A program made the translations under genes and the position numbers. DNA of 64,000 bases from Janthinobacterium lividum (GTDB lineage Bacteria > Pseudomonadota > Gammaproteobacteria > Burkholderiales > Burkholderiaceae_D): contig NZ_CP075583.1 of assembly GCF_023509035.1 (NCBI RefSeq), positions 2,356,001-2,420,000 on the forward strand. The letters run 5' to 3'. Shown one piece after another: positions 1 to 10,020 of the stretch; the first letter of the stretch is position 1, and every line of letters starts with the position of its first letter. The notes beneath the pieces were generated by a model. It was given only the letters and a program-made list of their open reading frames with translations, searched no databases and was not told where the DNA came from.

Positions 1-1255
1 AGCGCGTCGACAGACCGTTCATGCCCTCGTCCACGCCCGCGTAATCGACGTATTCGTGCATGGACTTGGCTTTCGGGTCCGTATCCTTGAGGTTTTCGCC
101 ATCGTAGACGAGCATCTTCGAAAAGATGCTGGAGTTTTCCGGGTCTTTCAGGCGTGACAGGATGGCAAACTGCGCCATCATGCGCAGGGTGCCGGGCGCG
201 CACGGGGCCTTGACCAGCGAGGAATTGGCCACCAGCTTGTCGTAGATCTTGATTTCATCGGACACGCGCAGGCAGTACGGCACCTTGACTATATAGATAC
301 GGTCAAGGAAGGCCTCGTTGTTGCGGTTGTTTTTAAAGGTCTTCCATTCCGATTCGTTCGAGTGGGCCAGGATGATGCCGTCGAAGGGAATCGCGCCAAA
401 ACCTTCCGTGCCCTTGTAATTGCCTTCCTGCGTGGCCGTCAGCAGCGGATGCAAGACCTTGATCGGTGCCTTGAACATTTCCACGAATTCCATCAAGCCC
501 TGGTTGGCCAGGCACAGGCCGCCCGAATAGCTGTAGGCGTCCGGGTCGTCCTGCGCATAGTCTTCCAGCTTGCGGATGTCGACCTTGCCCACCAGCGAGG
601 AAATATCCTGGTTGTTTTCATCGCCCGGCTCCGTCTTCGAGATGGCGATCTGTTTCAGCACGGATGGATAGCGCTTGACGACGCGGAACTGATTGATATC
701 GCCATTGTATTCATGCAGGCGTTTCACCGCCCACGGGCTGGGGATGCTGCGCAGGTAGCGGCGCGGGATGCCATAATCCTCTTCCAGGATGGTGCCGTCC
801 TCTTCCTCGTTGAACAGGCCTAGCGGCGATTCGTTGACGGGCGAGCCTTTCAGGCAATAGAAGGGCACGTGTTCCATCAGCGACTTGAGTTTTTCCGCGA
901 TGGACGACTTGCCGCCGCCGACAGGCCCCAGCAGATACAGTATCTGCTTGCGTTCTTCCAGGCCTTGCGCCGCGTGGCGGAAATACGAGACGACTTGCTC
1001 GATGACTTCCTCGGTGCCGTAGAACTCGCGGAAGGCGGGATAGATCTTGATGATCTTGTTGGCGAAGATGCGCGACAATCGCGTGTCGTTGCGCGTGTCG
1101 ACCAACTGCGGCTCGCCGATGGCGGCCAGCATGCGTTCGGGCGCGCTGGCGTACGTCAGCTTGTCCTTCTTGCACAGGGCCAGGTATTCGGTGAGCGACA
1201 TTTCCTCTTCGCGGGTGCGCTCGTAACGTGCTGCATAGTTATCAAAAATGGTCAT
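1..1255 (-). CDS. prkA: PrkA family serine protein kinase (YeaG), 3' end cut by window edge
   Basis: The reading frame starts at the ATG complementary to 1253-1255 and stays open to base 1, giving about 418 residues of a protein that is usually about 640 long. The N-terminal half holds an AAA-like ATPase core with P-loop GPVGGGKSS, followed by the long conserved stretch typical of PrkA/YeaG (for example SIPSPWAVKRLHEY and AIPFDGIILAHSNESEW). The C-terminal kinase part lies outside the window. An AAAGGA ribosome site sits 7 nt before the start. PrkA is a cytoplasmic stress and starvation protein often followed by yeaH and spoVR homologues; those neighbours cannot be seen here. Confidence 0.95.
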   Translation of the reverse strand, partial: MTIFDNYAARYERTREEEMSLTEYLALCKKDKLTYASAPERMLAAIGEPQLVDTRNDTRLSRIFANKIIKIYPAFREFYGTEEVIEQVVSYFRHAAQGLEERKQILYLLGPVGGGKSSIAEKLKSLMEHVPFYCLKGSPVNESPLGLFNEEEDGTILEEDYGIPRRYLRSIPSPWAVKRLHEYNGDINQFRVVKRYPSVLKQIAISKTEPGDENNQDISSLVGKVDIRKLEDYAQDDPDAYSYSGGLCLANQGLMEFVEMFKAPIKVLHPLLTATQEGNYKGTEGFGAIPFDGIILAHSNESEWKTFKNNRNNEAFLDRIYIVKVPYCLRVSDEIKIYDKLVANSSLVKAPCAPGTLRMMAQFAILSRLKDPENSSIFSKMLVYDGENLKDTDPKAKSMHEYVDYAGVDEGMNGLSTR

Positions 1256-2858
<1,603 letters not shown>

Positions 2859-2894
2859 CGCATCACGATCCACGTTCATAAAGAGCCGCCGCCC

Positions 2895-5426
2895 ATGCTC
2901 CGCCTCTCCCTGAAAATGACCGGCCGCGACTGGCGCGCCGGGCAACTGCGTTTCCTGCTCGTCGCACTGATCGTCGCCGTGGCTGCCCTGTCGGCCGTCG
3001 GCTTCTTCGTCGACCGCCTGCGCGCGGGCCTGAACCGCGATGCGCACCAGCTGCTGGGGGCCGACCTGGTCATCAGTGCAGACCAGCCCGTCAATGCCGT
3101 CTGGCGCGCAGAAGCGCAGAAGCGCGGTTTTATCCTGGCCGACACGGTAACGTTTCCCAGCATGGCGCAGGCGGGCGAGGGCGAGCAATCGCTGTCACAG
3201 CTGGCGTCCATCAAAGCTGTCTCGCCTGGCTACCCGCAGCGGGGCAAGCTGAAAATCACGACCAGCACCAGCGAAGCGCAGGATGCCGTCGGCCAGCCGA
3301 CCAGCCAGGTGCCGGCGCCCGGCACCCTGTGGGTCGATGCGGCCATCCTGTCCAGCCTGAACGCCAAGCTGGGCGACACCCTGACCCTGGGCGACAAGGC
3401 CTTTACCGTCACGCAGCTGATCGCCAGTGAGCCAGACCGCGGCGCCTCCTTTCTGAATTTCGCGCCGCGCGTGATGCTGCCCTTGAGCGACTTGGCCGCC
3501 ACGGCGCTGGTGCAGAACGGCTCGCGCGTGTCATATCGGCTGCTGTTGTCGGCGCCGCCCGCCAAGGCGGCCGAGCTTGCGCAATATCAAGCCTGGCTGG
3601 AAAGCCAGATCAAGACGCAGGCCATCAAGGGCGTGCGCATCGAATCGCTGGAATCGGGCAGCCCGCAGATGCAATCGACCCTGGATCGCGCCGACCGTTT
3701 CCTGTCTCTTGTCGGCTTGCTGTCGGCCATGCTGGCCGCTGTGGCCGTGGCCATGGCGGCGCGCCGCTTCATGTTGCGCCACCTGGATGCGTGCGCCATG
3801 CTGCGCTGCCTGGGACTGACGCAAAACCAGGTCACGGCCATGTACGTGATCGAATTTCTCTTGGTTGGCCTGGCCGGCAGCGTGGTAGGCGTGATGGTGG
3901 GCTTCGGCGGCCACCTGGTGCTGCTGGAGCTGTTGGGCAAACTGGTGCAGAGCGACTTGCCGCCCGTCTCCATGTTGCCCGCCCTGCAGGGCGTGGCCAC
4001 CGGCATGTTATTACTGCTGGGCTTTGCCCTGCCGCCGATTTTGCAGTTGCGCAATGTCCCGCATAACCGCGTGATCCGCCGCGAGCAGGAGCCGCCGCAG
4101 GCGCTGGCCGTGGCCACGTATGGCCTGGGCATCGCCGCCTTCGTCGTGCTGCTCTTGTGGCAGGCGGGCGACGTGAAACTGGCGCTGCTGACGGCGGCCG
4201 GTTTTCTCGGCGGCTTCGCCCTGTTCGGCCTGGCCGGCTGGCTGGGCATCAAGTCGCTGAAAACCCTGCGCGGCGCCTTCAATCACCAGGGCTGGCGCTT
4301 TGCCGTCACGTCTTTGCAGCGCCGCCCGGGCGCCACGGTGATCCAGGTGGTGTCCCTGGCCCTGGGCCTGATGGCCTTGCTGCTGCTGACGGTGGTGCGT
4401 GGCGACCTGATGGTGGCCTGGCGTAACGCCACGCCGCCGGACGCGCCGAACCGCTTCATGATCAATATCCTGCCGGAACAGAAAGACCCGATTGCCGCGC
4501 GCCTGGCCCAGGCCGGCGTGGCCAATGCGCCTTTGTATCCGATGATACGCGGGCGCCTGGTGGCCGTGAACGGCAAGGCCATCACGGAAAGCACCTACGA
4601 GGATGACCGCGCCAAGGGCCTGGCTGACCGCGAATTCAACCTGTCGACGATGGCCTCCATGCAGGAAGAAAACAAGCTCGTCGCCGGCAAGTGGTTCGGC
4701 AATGCGCCGGGCGCGCCGGCCGAAGCGTCGGTGGAAGAGGGTATCGCCAAGACCCTGAAGCTGAAACTGGGTGACAAGCTGCGCTTCGATATCGCCGGCC
4801 AGCCCGTCGAAGCGGCCATTACCAGCTTGCGCAAGCTGGAATGGGGCTCGATGCGCGTCAATTTCTTTGTCATCATCAACCCGGCCGCCATGGCGGACAC
4901 GCCGCAGACGTGGATCACGGCCTTTCACCTGCCGCCGGCGCAGGCGGACCTGGGCAATGCCTTGCTGCGCGACTACCCGAACCTGACGGTGGTCGACGTG
5001 GGCGGCGTGCTGAAACAGATCCAGGGCGTGCTGGATCAGGTGGTGACGGCCGTCGAATTCCTCTTCGCGTTCACGCTGGCCTCGGGTTTGCTGGTGTTGT
5101 ATGCGGCGCTGATGGGCTCGCAAGACGAGCGCACGCGCGAAGCGGGCCTGCTGCGCGCGCTGGGCGCCACGCGGCGCCAGCTGGCGCAGGCGCAGCTAAT
5201 CGAGTTTTCCCTCGTCGGCGCGCTGGCCGGCTTGCTGGCGGCATCGGGTGCGGCCGCCATGGGCTGGGCCCTGGCCACGTACCAGTTCAAGTTCGCCTGG
5301 AGCTTCGCGCCCGGCGTGTGGGCCTTTGGTTTGCTGGCCGGCGCCCTGTGCGCAATTGCCGGTGGCTGGCTGGGCTTGCGCAATGTCTTGAAACATCCGC
5401 CGCTGCAAACCTTGCGGGAAAGCTGA
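2895..5426 (+). CDS. FtsX-like ABC transporter permease (YbbP type)
   Basis: 843 residues. A membrane segment near residues 17-40 is followed by a large periplasmic domain, a cluster of helices (about 265-460) and, after a second soluble domain, three C-terminal helices (about 715-830). This duplicated FtsX/MacB-like arrangement matches E. coli YbbP in length and layout. YbbP works with the ATPase YbbA next to an esterase gene; no ATPase gene is adjacent here, so the partner must be elsewhere. The gene starts 36 bp after the deaminase gene on the same strand, so the two may be cotranscribed. The substrate is unknown; family members move lipids or lipoproteins or transmit force. Confidence 0.85.
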   Translation: MLRLSLKMTGRDWRAGQLRFLLVALIVAVAALSAVGFFVDRLRAGLNRDAHQLLGADLVISADQPVNAVWRAEAQKRGFILADTVTFPSMAQAGEGEQSLSQLASIKAVSPGYPQRGKLKITTSTSEAQDAVGQPTSQVPAPGTLWVDAAILSSLNAKLGDTLTLGDKAFTVTQLIASEPDRGASFLNFAPRVMLPLSDLAATALVQNGSRVSYRLLLSAPPAKAAELAQYQAWLESQIKTQAIKGVRIESLESGSPQMQSTLDRADRFLSLVGLLSAMLAAVAVAMAARRFMLRHLDACAMLRCLGLTQNQVTAMYVIEFLLVGLAGSVVGVMVGFGGHLVLLELLGKLVQSDLPPVSMLPALQGVATGMLLLLGFALPPILQLRNVPHNRVIRREQEPPQALAVATYGLGIAAFVVLLLWQAGDVKLALLTAAGFLGGFALFGLAGWLGIKSLKTLRGAFNHQGWRFAVTSLQRRPGATVIQVVSLALGLMALLLLTVVRGDLMVAWRNATPPDAPNRFMINILPEQKDPIAARLAQAGVANAPLYPMIRGRLVAVNGKAITESTYEDDRAKGLADREFNLSTMASMQEENKLVAGKWFGNAPGAPAEASVEEGIAKTLKLKLGDKLRFDIAGQPVEAAITSLRKLEWGSMRVNFFVIINPAAMADTPQTWITAFHLPPAQADLGNALLRDYPNLTVVDVGGVLKQIQGVLDQVVTAVEFLFAFTLASGLLVLYAALMGSQDERTREAGLLRALGATRRQLAQAQLIEFSLVGALAGLLAASGAAAMGWALATYQFKFAWSFAPGVWAFGLLAGALCAIAGGWLGLRNVLKHPPLQTLRES

Positions 5427-5434
5427 GGGCGGGC

Positions 5435-6442
5435 TTACATGCCGACGCTGTCGGCCGCCTGCGCGCGTAAAAATTGCGCGTAGGACATGACCGGCTGTCC
5501 CAACTGGTGCGGCGGCACGTCGAACAGGGCCCAGAAGTAAGTTTCGCGCCCCAGGCAGACGGTTGGCGCGGCGCAGTAGCGGAACCAGTTTTCGCCGATG
5601 TGCGCCGCATACATGCCATCGCTGTCGGCATCGGAAAAATACGGGATCACGCGCATTTCCAGCAAGGCCAGCAGCAAGGACTCGGGCGCGTCGCTGTCGC
5701 GCGCCATTTCGTACTGCGTGTGCAGGCTGCGTTCCGTCTCGATGATCATCAGGCGGGCCTGGCCGTCGCGCGTGAAGAACAGGATGCCGCTGGGATTGGG
5801 AAAGATGTAAAACTCGACGAAGCCATGGCGCTGGCACAGCTCGTGCACGACGGCGGTCAAGGCTTCGTCTTGCAGGAAACTATAGTCGTGCAGCAATAGC
5901 AAGTCGCGCACTGTGTCCGACTGCTGCAGGAAGAATTCGCGTTGCAGGGCATGGACTTCCTGTTCCAGGATATCGAGCGCATCGTCGTCGCTCTTCTTGA
6001 TGTAGCGGTCGATCAAGCCCCGGTTGAAAGCCGTCACGGCCACTTTTTCATCGGCTGCACCCGTAAATAAAATCTTCTTGCATGGCAAGTCACGCACGGC
6101 CTGGCAAAATTCCAGGCCATTCATTTGCGGCATCGAATAATCGACCACCAGCACGGACGGCACGGCAAAGCGCTGTGCCTGGCCGCTGATGCGCCAGATG
6201 CGTTCGAGATCGAGCGCCACGTTGCACTGGTCGGGCGGCAGGTTTTGCGTGTCGAAATTGACGTGCAGTGGCGTCTCGCCCAGTTGCGTGCTGTGGCGCA
6301 GCCAGTGCAGCGCACTGCTTGTGTCGTGGAAAGTCTTGCGCGCCAGGCCGGGATCGAGCTGGAACGCCAGGCTTTTCAGGAAGGAATCGCTGTCGTCGAT
6401 CAGTACGGTCAGGGTAGGATGGGTGTAGACGGGCAGTTGCAT
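5435..6442 (-). CDS. jqsR: Response regulator of the alpha-hydroxyketone quorum-sensing system (JqsR/LqsR type)
   Basis: 335 residues with an N-terminal receiver domain. The acidic pair D16-D17 (TVLIDDSDSF), phosphoacceptor D101 (VVDYSMPQMNG), T127 (LFTGAA) and K149 (YIKKSD) are all present. About 40 extra residues separate the first and third strands compared with CheY. The C-terminal half shows no helix-turn-helix, GGDEF or other output domain I recognise, as is also true of Legionella LqsR. The ATG lies 3 bp after the stop of the sensor kinase gene, so the two form an operon. The assignment to jqs rests on this pairing opposite a cqsA-like synthase. Confidence 0.85.
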   Translation of the reverse strand: MQLPVYTHPTLTVLIDDSDSFLKSLAFQLDPGLARKTFHDTSSALHWLRHSTQLGETPLHVNFDTQNLPPDQCNVALDLERIWRISGQAQRFAVPSVLVVDYSMPQMNGLEFCQAVRDLPCKKILFTGAADEKVAVTAFNRGLIDRYIKKSDDDALDILEQEVHALQREFFLQQSDTVRDLLLLHDYSFLQDEALTAVVHELCQRHGFVEFYIFPNPSGILFFTRDGQARLMIIETERSLHTQYEMARDSDAPESLLLALLEMRVIPYFSDADSDGMYAAHIGENWFRYCAAPTVCLGRETYFWALFDVPPHQLGQPVMSYAQFLRAQAADSVGM

Positions 6443-6445
6443 GCG

Positions 6446-7744
6446 TCACCTTGCGGAAGAAGAGGGTTGGAAGCGGGCAGGCAGGGGCTGGGGAAATTCC
6501 AGGATGAAGATCGCATACGCATGCTCGCGCGATACGCAGCGGATGCGCGCTTGCCAGGCGGTGACGATCTGCCGGCACAGTGCCAGGCCGATGCCGCTGC
6601 CGTTATGCACGGGATAGGAATAAAAACGCTCGAAGATCAACGGCAGGCGGGCCGGCGCGATGCCGCAGCCCGTGTCGATGAACAGTAGCCTGGGCACAGG
6701 GCGGGCGCCATCGATGATGATGCGCACGCGGCCCTTGCCGGCCCGCTGGATGGCTTTCAGTGCATTTCTCAGCAGGTTCAGCAGGATCACCACGCACAGT
6801 TCGTCCTGGCCGGCGAACTGGAAGTCGGCGCGCACGTCCACCGTGACGCTTGCCCGCTGCAGCTTGCCGGTAAACGGGTAGCGCTTGAGCACGGAGCTCA
6901 CCATCGCCAGCATCGAGAGCGTCTGGCTGGGCTGCAGGTTGCGGTTCACGGCACTGGCGCTCATCAGGAACAAATCGATCATGTGCTGCATGTGGCGCAC
7001 TTCGAACTGGATGCGCGACAGGGCTTCCTGCAACGGGGGGATGTCGTCCGCCTGGCCATCCAGCTGCGGCAGCAGCCGGCGCATGCCCCGCACATTCGCT
7101 TCCACGCTGGTCAGCGGCGTGCGCAGTTCGTGCGCCACGGAACCGAGCCCGGCTGCCATGCCCGCCAGCCGTTCCCGTTCCAGTACCTTGCTGCCCACTT
7201 TCACCACGGACAGCGCGGCGATGGTGAACCAGTGCACGGGCAATTGCTGCAGCACTTCAGGCTGCAGCAGGTAGGCGCCTTCCCCTTGCAGGATGACGGC
7301 CAGGCAGGCTGCGCCCGTGCCGATCAGGTAGGCGCGGCAGGCCAGTCCCGTTTCGAAATGAAACAGTACCACCAGGCCGATCAGCAGCGATTGGCTCCAG
7401 ATGGACGAGGCATGATTCATCAGAAACATGAAGGTAAAGAAGAAGGGCAGGATGTAGCTGAGCGCGAACAGCAGGTAGCGCGACAGCCAGCGGACCGAGA
7501 AGCGGCGCGCAAACAGGCCGGTCACGCAAATGCCCACGCCCGTCAGGCGCAGGGTCAGGTTTTCATAGGCTTGTGGGAAAAAAAATTGCCACAGCAGGTA
7601 GTACAGCGGCATGGTGACCGTGCCCACGGCGGCCAGCATGGTGACGCGGCTGGCCAGGTTTTCATGCGGCACGCGTTCATGTAGCAGCGAATGGAGCAGG
7701 CGCCTGCGCCAGTGTGTCCATCCTCCTTGCCATTGCTGCGTCAT
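6446..7744 (-). CDS. jqsS: Sensor histidine kinase of the quorum-sensing system (JqsS/LqsS/CqsS type)
   Basis: 432 residues. About six hydrophobic segments (roughly residues 33-180) make the autoinducer-sensing membrane domain. They are followed by a HisKA segment with H205 in SVAHELRTPL, an N box (ILLNLLRNALKAI) and G boxes (IDTGCGI, GSGIGLALC). Unlike Vibrio CqsS there is no fused receiver domain, so the phosphate must pass to the separate regulator encoded 3 bp downstream. Reading away from jqsA, the gene shares a 152-bp intergenic region with it. By analogy with CqsS and LqsS it should bind a long-chain alpha-hydroxyketone and switch between kinase and phosphatase activity. Confidence 0.88.
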   Translation of the reverse strand: MTQQWQGGWTHWRRRLLHSLLHERVPHENLASRVTMLAAVGTVTMPLYYLLWQFFFPQAYENLTLRLTGVGICVTGLFARRFSVRWLSRYLLFALSYILPFFFTFMFLMNHASSIWSQSLLIGLVVLFHFETGLACRAYLIGTGAACLAVILQGEGAYLLQPEVLQQLPVHWFTIAALSVVKVGSKVLERERLAGMAAGLGSVAHELRTPLTSVEANVRGMRRLLPQLDGQADDIPPLQEALSRIQFEVRHMQHMIDLFLMSASAVNRNLQPSQTLSMLAMVSSVLKRYPFTGKLQRASVTVDVRADFQFAGQDELCVVILLNLLRNALKAIQRAGKGRVRIIIDGARPVPRLLFIDTGCGIAPARLPLIFERFYSYPVHNGSGIGLALCRQIVTAWQARIRCVSREHAYAIFILEFPQPLPARFQPSSSAR

Positions 7745-7816
7745 GACTCTGCCTTGATTCTCTTCAGAACATTATCATCGCGTAATTTTTCTGGGTTGTA
7801 CGGTTATCTCACTGGA

Positions 7817-7834
7817 CATTGATATACGTCAATG
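7817..7834. promoter_or_regulatory. Inverted repeat in the jqsS-jqsA divergent region
   Basis: CATTGA-TATACG-TCAATG is an interrupted palindrome with perfect 6-bp arms, 62 bp before the jqsA start codon and 72 bp from the jqsS start. The position suits an operator controlling the synthase, the two-component genes or both. The cognate regulator is unknown. Confidence 0.4.
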
Positions 7835-7896
7835 GATGGATTGGCAACACGGTCAAGGCTTTAATCCGCAGCAAACCTTTCCACAGGAGAAAAACC

Positions 7897-9144
7897 ATGA
7901 CTATCGCTACCAGCCTGCACGCCCCATCCGTCTTCCGCGCCGAACACTGCCTGCCCGACTACATCGTGCGGCGCATGGATGCGCATCACATCACGCGCAT
8001 TGAAAAATTGCTGGGAGGCCAGCATCCCCATGACTGGCAACCGACACCCGCCCATGCCATTTTTCTGGCGGGGAATGACTATCTTTCCATCGCTGCCGAG
8101 CCGGCGCTGGTGGCGGCCCAGGTGGCTTCCCTGCAGGCGAATGCGGGCGGCATGCTGATGTCGGCCGTGTACTTGCAGGAAGGCAGCGAACAGCACCGGC
8201 TGGAAAGCCGGATGGCCCGCTTCATGGGCTGCGAGGACGGCATCCTGGCGCAGTCCGGCATGGCGGCCAATGTCGGCTTGCTGCAGTGTATCGCCGGCCC
8301 CGGCATCCCCGTCTACCTGGACATGCAGGCCCACGCCTCGCTGTGGGAAGGCGTGCTGTCGGCACAGGCCCAGTCCATCGCCTTCTTGCACAACGACATG
8401 GCGCACCTGCGGCGGCAAGTGGAAAAACATGGCCGCGGCGTGATCGTCGTCGATGCCCTCTACAGTACCAACGGCAGCCTGGCGCCGCTGCTGGAATTGC
8501 TCGACATCGCCGAGCGCAGCGACTGCGTGGTGGTGGTCGACGAGTCGCACTCGCTGGGCACGCATGGCCCGCAGGGCGCGGGCCTGGTGGAAGCCTGGGG
8601 ACTGGGCCACCGCGTGCATTTCCGCACGGCGTCGCTGGCCAAGGCCTTCGCGGGACGGGCCGGTTTCATCAGTTGTTCCAGCCGCTTCAAGGGGTATTTC
8701 TTGTCAGAATCACGTCCCGCCATTTTCAGTTCCTGCCTGCTGGCGCATGAGCTGGCGTGGCTGGGCGCGGCGCTCGATTTCATCATGGCCGCCGATGGGC
8801 GTCGCGCCACTTTACAGCGCCACACGCTGCAGGTGCGCGAAGGCTTGCGCGAGCTGGGCTACAACGTCAGCGATGGCACGGAGCAGATCGTGGCGCTGGA
8901 GGCGGGCGGTGAACCGGCCACCCTGGCCCTGCGCCAGGCGCTGGAACGGCAGGGCATTTACGGCGCCATGTTCTGTGCCCCGGCAACGGCGAAGAACCGC
9001 GCCCTCGTGCGCCTGACCCTCAATGCGGGGCTCGACGAGGCGCGCATCGCCAGGCTGCTGGCCGCCTGCGCCGCCATCCGCACCGAAGTGGGCGTGGAAC
9101 ACTGGCAATCGACGCGGCGCTTGCGCAAGCTGGCGCTCGTTTAA
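7897..9144 (+). CDS. jqsA: Alpha-hydroxyketone autoinducer synthase (JqsA; CqsA/LqsA family)
   Basis: 415 residues from the ATG at 7897, chosen because an AGGAG ribosome site lies 7 nt upstream; an earlier in-frame ATG at 7819 has none and falls inside the inverted repeat. The protein is a fold-type I PLP enzyme of the alpha-oxoamine synthase group: D215 in VVVDESHSLGTHG holds the cofactor nitrogen and K249 in TASLAKAFAG is the Schiff-base lysine. The YLQEGSEQHRLE stretch resembles CqsA rather than KBL or BioF. It should condense a fatty acyl-CoA with an amino-acid-derived donor to make the signal sensed by JqsS. Its stop overlaps that of the convergent marR gene by 4 bp. Confidence 0.9.
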   Translation: MTIATSLHAPSVFRAEHCLPDYIVRRMDAHHITRIEKLLGGQHPHDWQPTPAHAIFLAGNDYLSIAAEPALVAAQVASLQANAGGMLMSAVYLQEGSEQHRLESRMARFMGCEDGILAQSGMAANVGLLQCIAGPGIPVYLDMQAHASLWEGVLSAQAQSIAFLHNDMAHLRRQVEKHGRGVIVVDALYSTNGSLAPLLELLDIAERSDCVVVVDESHSLGTHGPQGAGLVEAWGLGHRVHFRTASLAKAFAGRAGFISCSSRFKGYFLSESRPAIFSSCLLAHELAWLGAALDFIMAADGRRATLQRHTLQVREGLRELGYNVSDGTEQIVALEAGGEPATLALRQALERQGIYGAMFCAPATAKNRALVRLTLNAGLDEARIARLLAACAAIRTEVGVEHWQSTRRLRKLALV

Positions 9145-9599
9145 GCGGCCAGCCGGCCCAGGATGGCCGATAGCGCTCCCAGCTGTTCTGCCGGCGCATC
9201 CTGCAGCAATTCGCGGCCTACAGCATGCGCGGTGGCGCTGGCATGTCCCAATAATTCCTGGCCGGCGGCAGTCAGCACGGCATAGCCGACGCGTGCGTCG
9301 CGCGCATCGGCCTGGCGCGCCACCAGGCCAATTTTTTCCAGCGGCATCAAGGAGCGCGTGACGCCAGAGGCCGTCAGCGCCAGGCGCTCGGCCAGGTCGA
9401 TGCGGCGCAGGCGCGCACCGGGTGCGCGCTGCAGCTGATACAGCAATTGATAGTCGCTGAAGCTCAGGCCATGCAAATTGCCCAGAGCGCTGTCGAAGCG
9501 GCGCACGATGAGCGCCTGAGCGCGTGCCAGGCGCAGGCAAAAGTCCAGCGCGCCATCGCTGTCCGGCGACAGGGGAGTGTGATCGTTCATGGCTTCCAT
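9141..9599 (-). CDS. MarR family transcriptional regulator
   Basis: 152 residues from the ATG at 9599 (MEAMND); a second ATG at 9590 is possible and neither has a good ribosome site. The winged helix-turn-helix is clear: LSFSDYQLLYQLQ, RLRRIDLAERLALTASGVTRSL as recognition region, then the wing with DARDARVGYAVLTAAG. Such dimeric repressors usually bind palindromes near their own promoter and release on ligand binding. A 15-bp palindrome lies 19 bp upstream, and a near-identical one precedes the MFS exporter gene two genes upstream on the same strand, which makes that exporter the likely target. Confidence 0.88.
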   Translation of the reverse strand: MEAMNDHTPLSPDSDGALDFCLRLARAQALIVRRFDSALGNLHGLSFSDYQLLYQLQRAPGARLRRIDLAERLALTASGVTRSLMPLEKIGLVARQADARDARVGYAVLTAAGQELLGHASATAHAVGRELLQDAPAEQLGALSAILGRLAA

Positions 9600-9617
9600 T
9601 GTATTCGCTGCGAAATG

Positions 9618-9632
9618 CTTGAGTGCGCAAGT
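9618..9632. promoter_or_regulatory. Putative MarR operator in front of its own gene
   Basis: CTTGAGTGCGCAAGT, with arms that read as an imperfect inverted repeat. It matches the MFS-promoter element at 11324-11338 (CTTGAGTGGTCAAGT) at 13 of 15 positions and in the same orientation relative to the controlled gene. Autoregulation is inferred. Confidence 0.55.
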
Positions 9633-9647
9633 GTAAAGCAATGCTGG

Positions 9648-9995
9648 TCAATACAGTGGCTGACCTTGTTCCAGCCACTGTGCGCGGTGCAGGGCCAGCA
9701 GGGCGTCCAGCTCGGCGTCCGCATCGAAGGCGGGGTCGTCAAGCAGCCTGACGGTGTCGATGATCTCGCAGGAAAAAGCCGCCGCGCCGTCGCGCCGCCA
9801 GTCCGCCTGCAGCAGGGCGTTGCGGTGCTTGCCCAGCTTGAGCTCGAAGCGGTGCCGGTTCAGCATGCCGGGCGCGTTACGGCTGCATTCGAGCAAGGTC
9901 CGTCCGCTGGGCAGGTGCCGCAGGGCGATGATACCCAGCGGCGGCGGCTGTTGCCGGTAGTGTGCCTTCAATGTTGCCTGTCGTGTCTTGTCCAT
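9648..9995 (-). CDS. GIY-YIG nuclease family-like small protein, degenerate motif
   Basis: 115 residues, soluble. The segment GMLNRHRFELKLGKHRNALL followed by QADW resembles small GIY-YIG-family proteins of unknown role found in many Proteobacteria. The defining motifs are eroded: GIY reads GII and YIG is not recognisable, while the Arg-containing helix is kept. Catalytic activity is therefore doubtful. The gene sits 25 bp after the MFS exporter gene on the same strand and 48 bp before the marR start, so it may be expressed with the exporter. Confidence 0.6.
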   Translation of the reverse strand: MDKTRQATLKAHYRQQPPPLGIIALRHLPSGRTLLECSRNAPGMLNRHRFELKLGKHRNALLQADWRRDGAAAFSCEIIDTVRLLDDPAFDADAELDALLALHRAQWLEQGQPLY

Positions 9996-10020
9996 GTTTC
10001 ATTGCTCCCCTATCGTTTGT

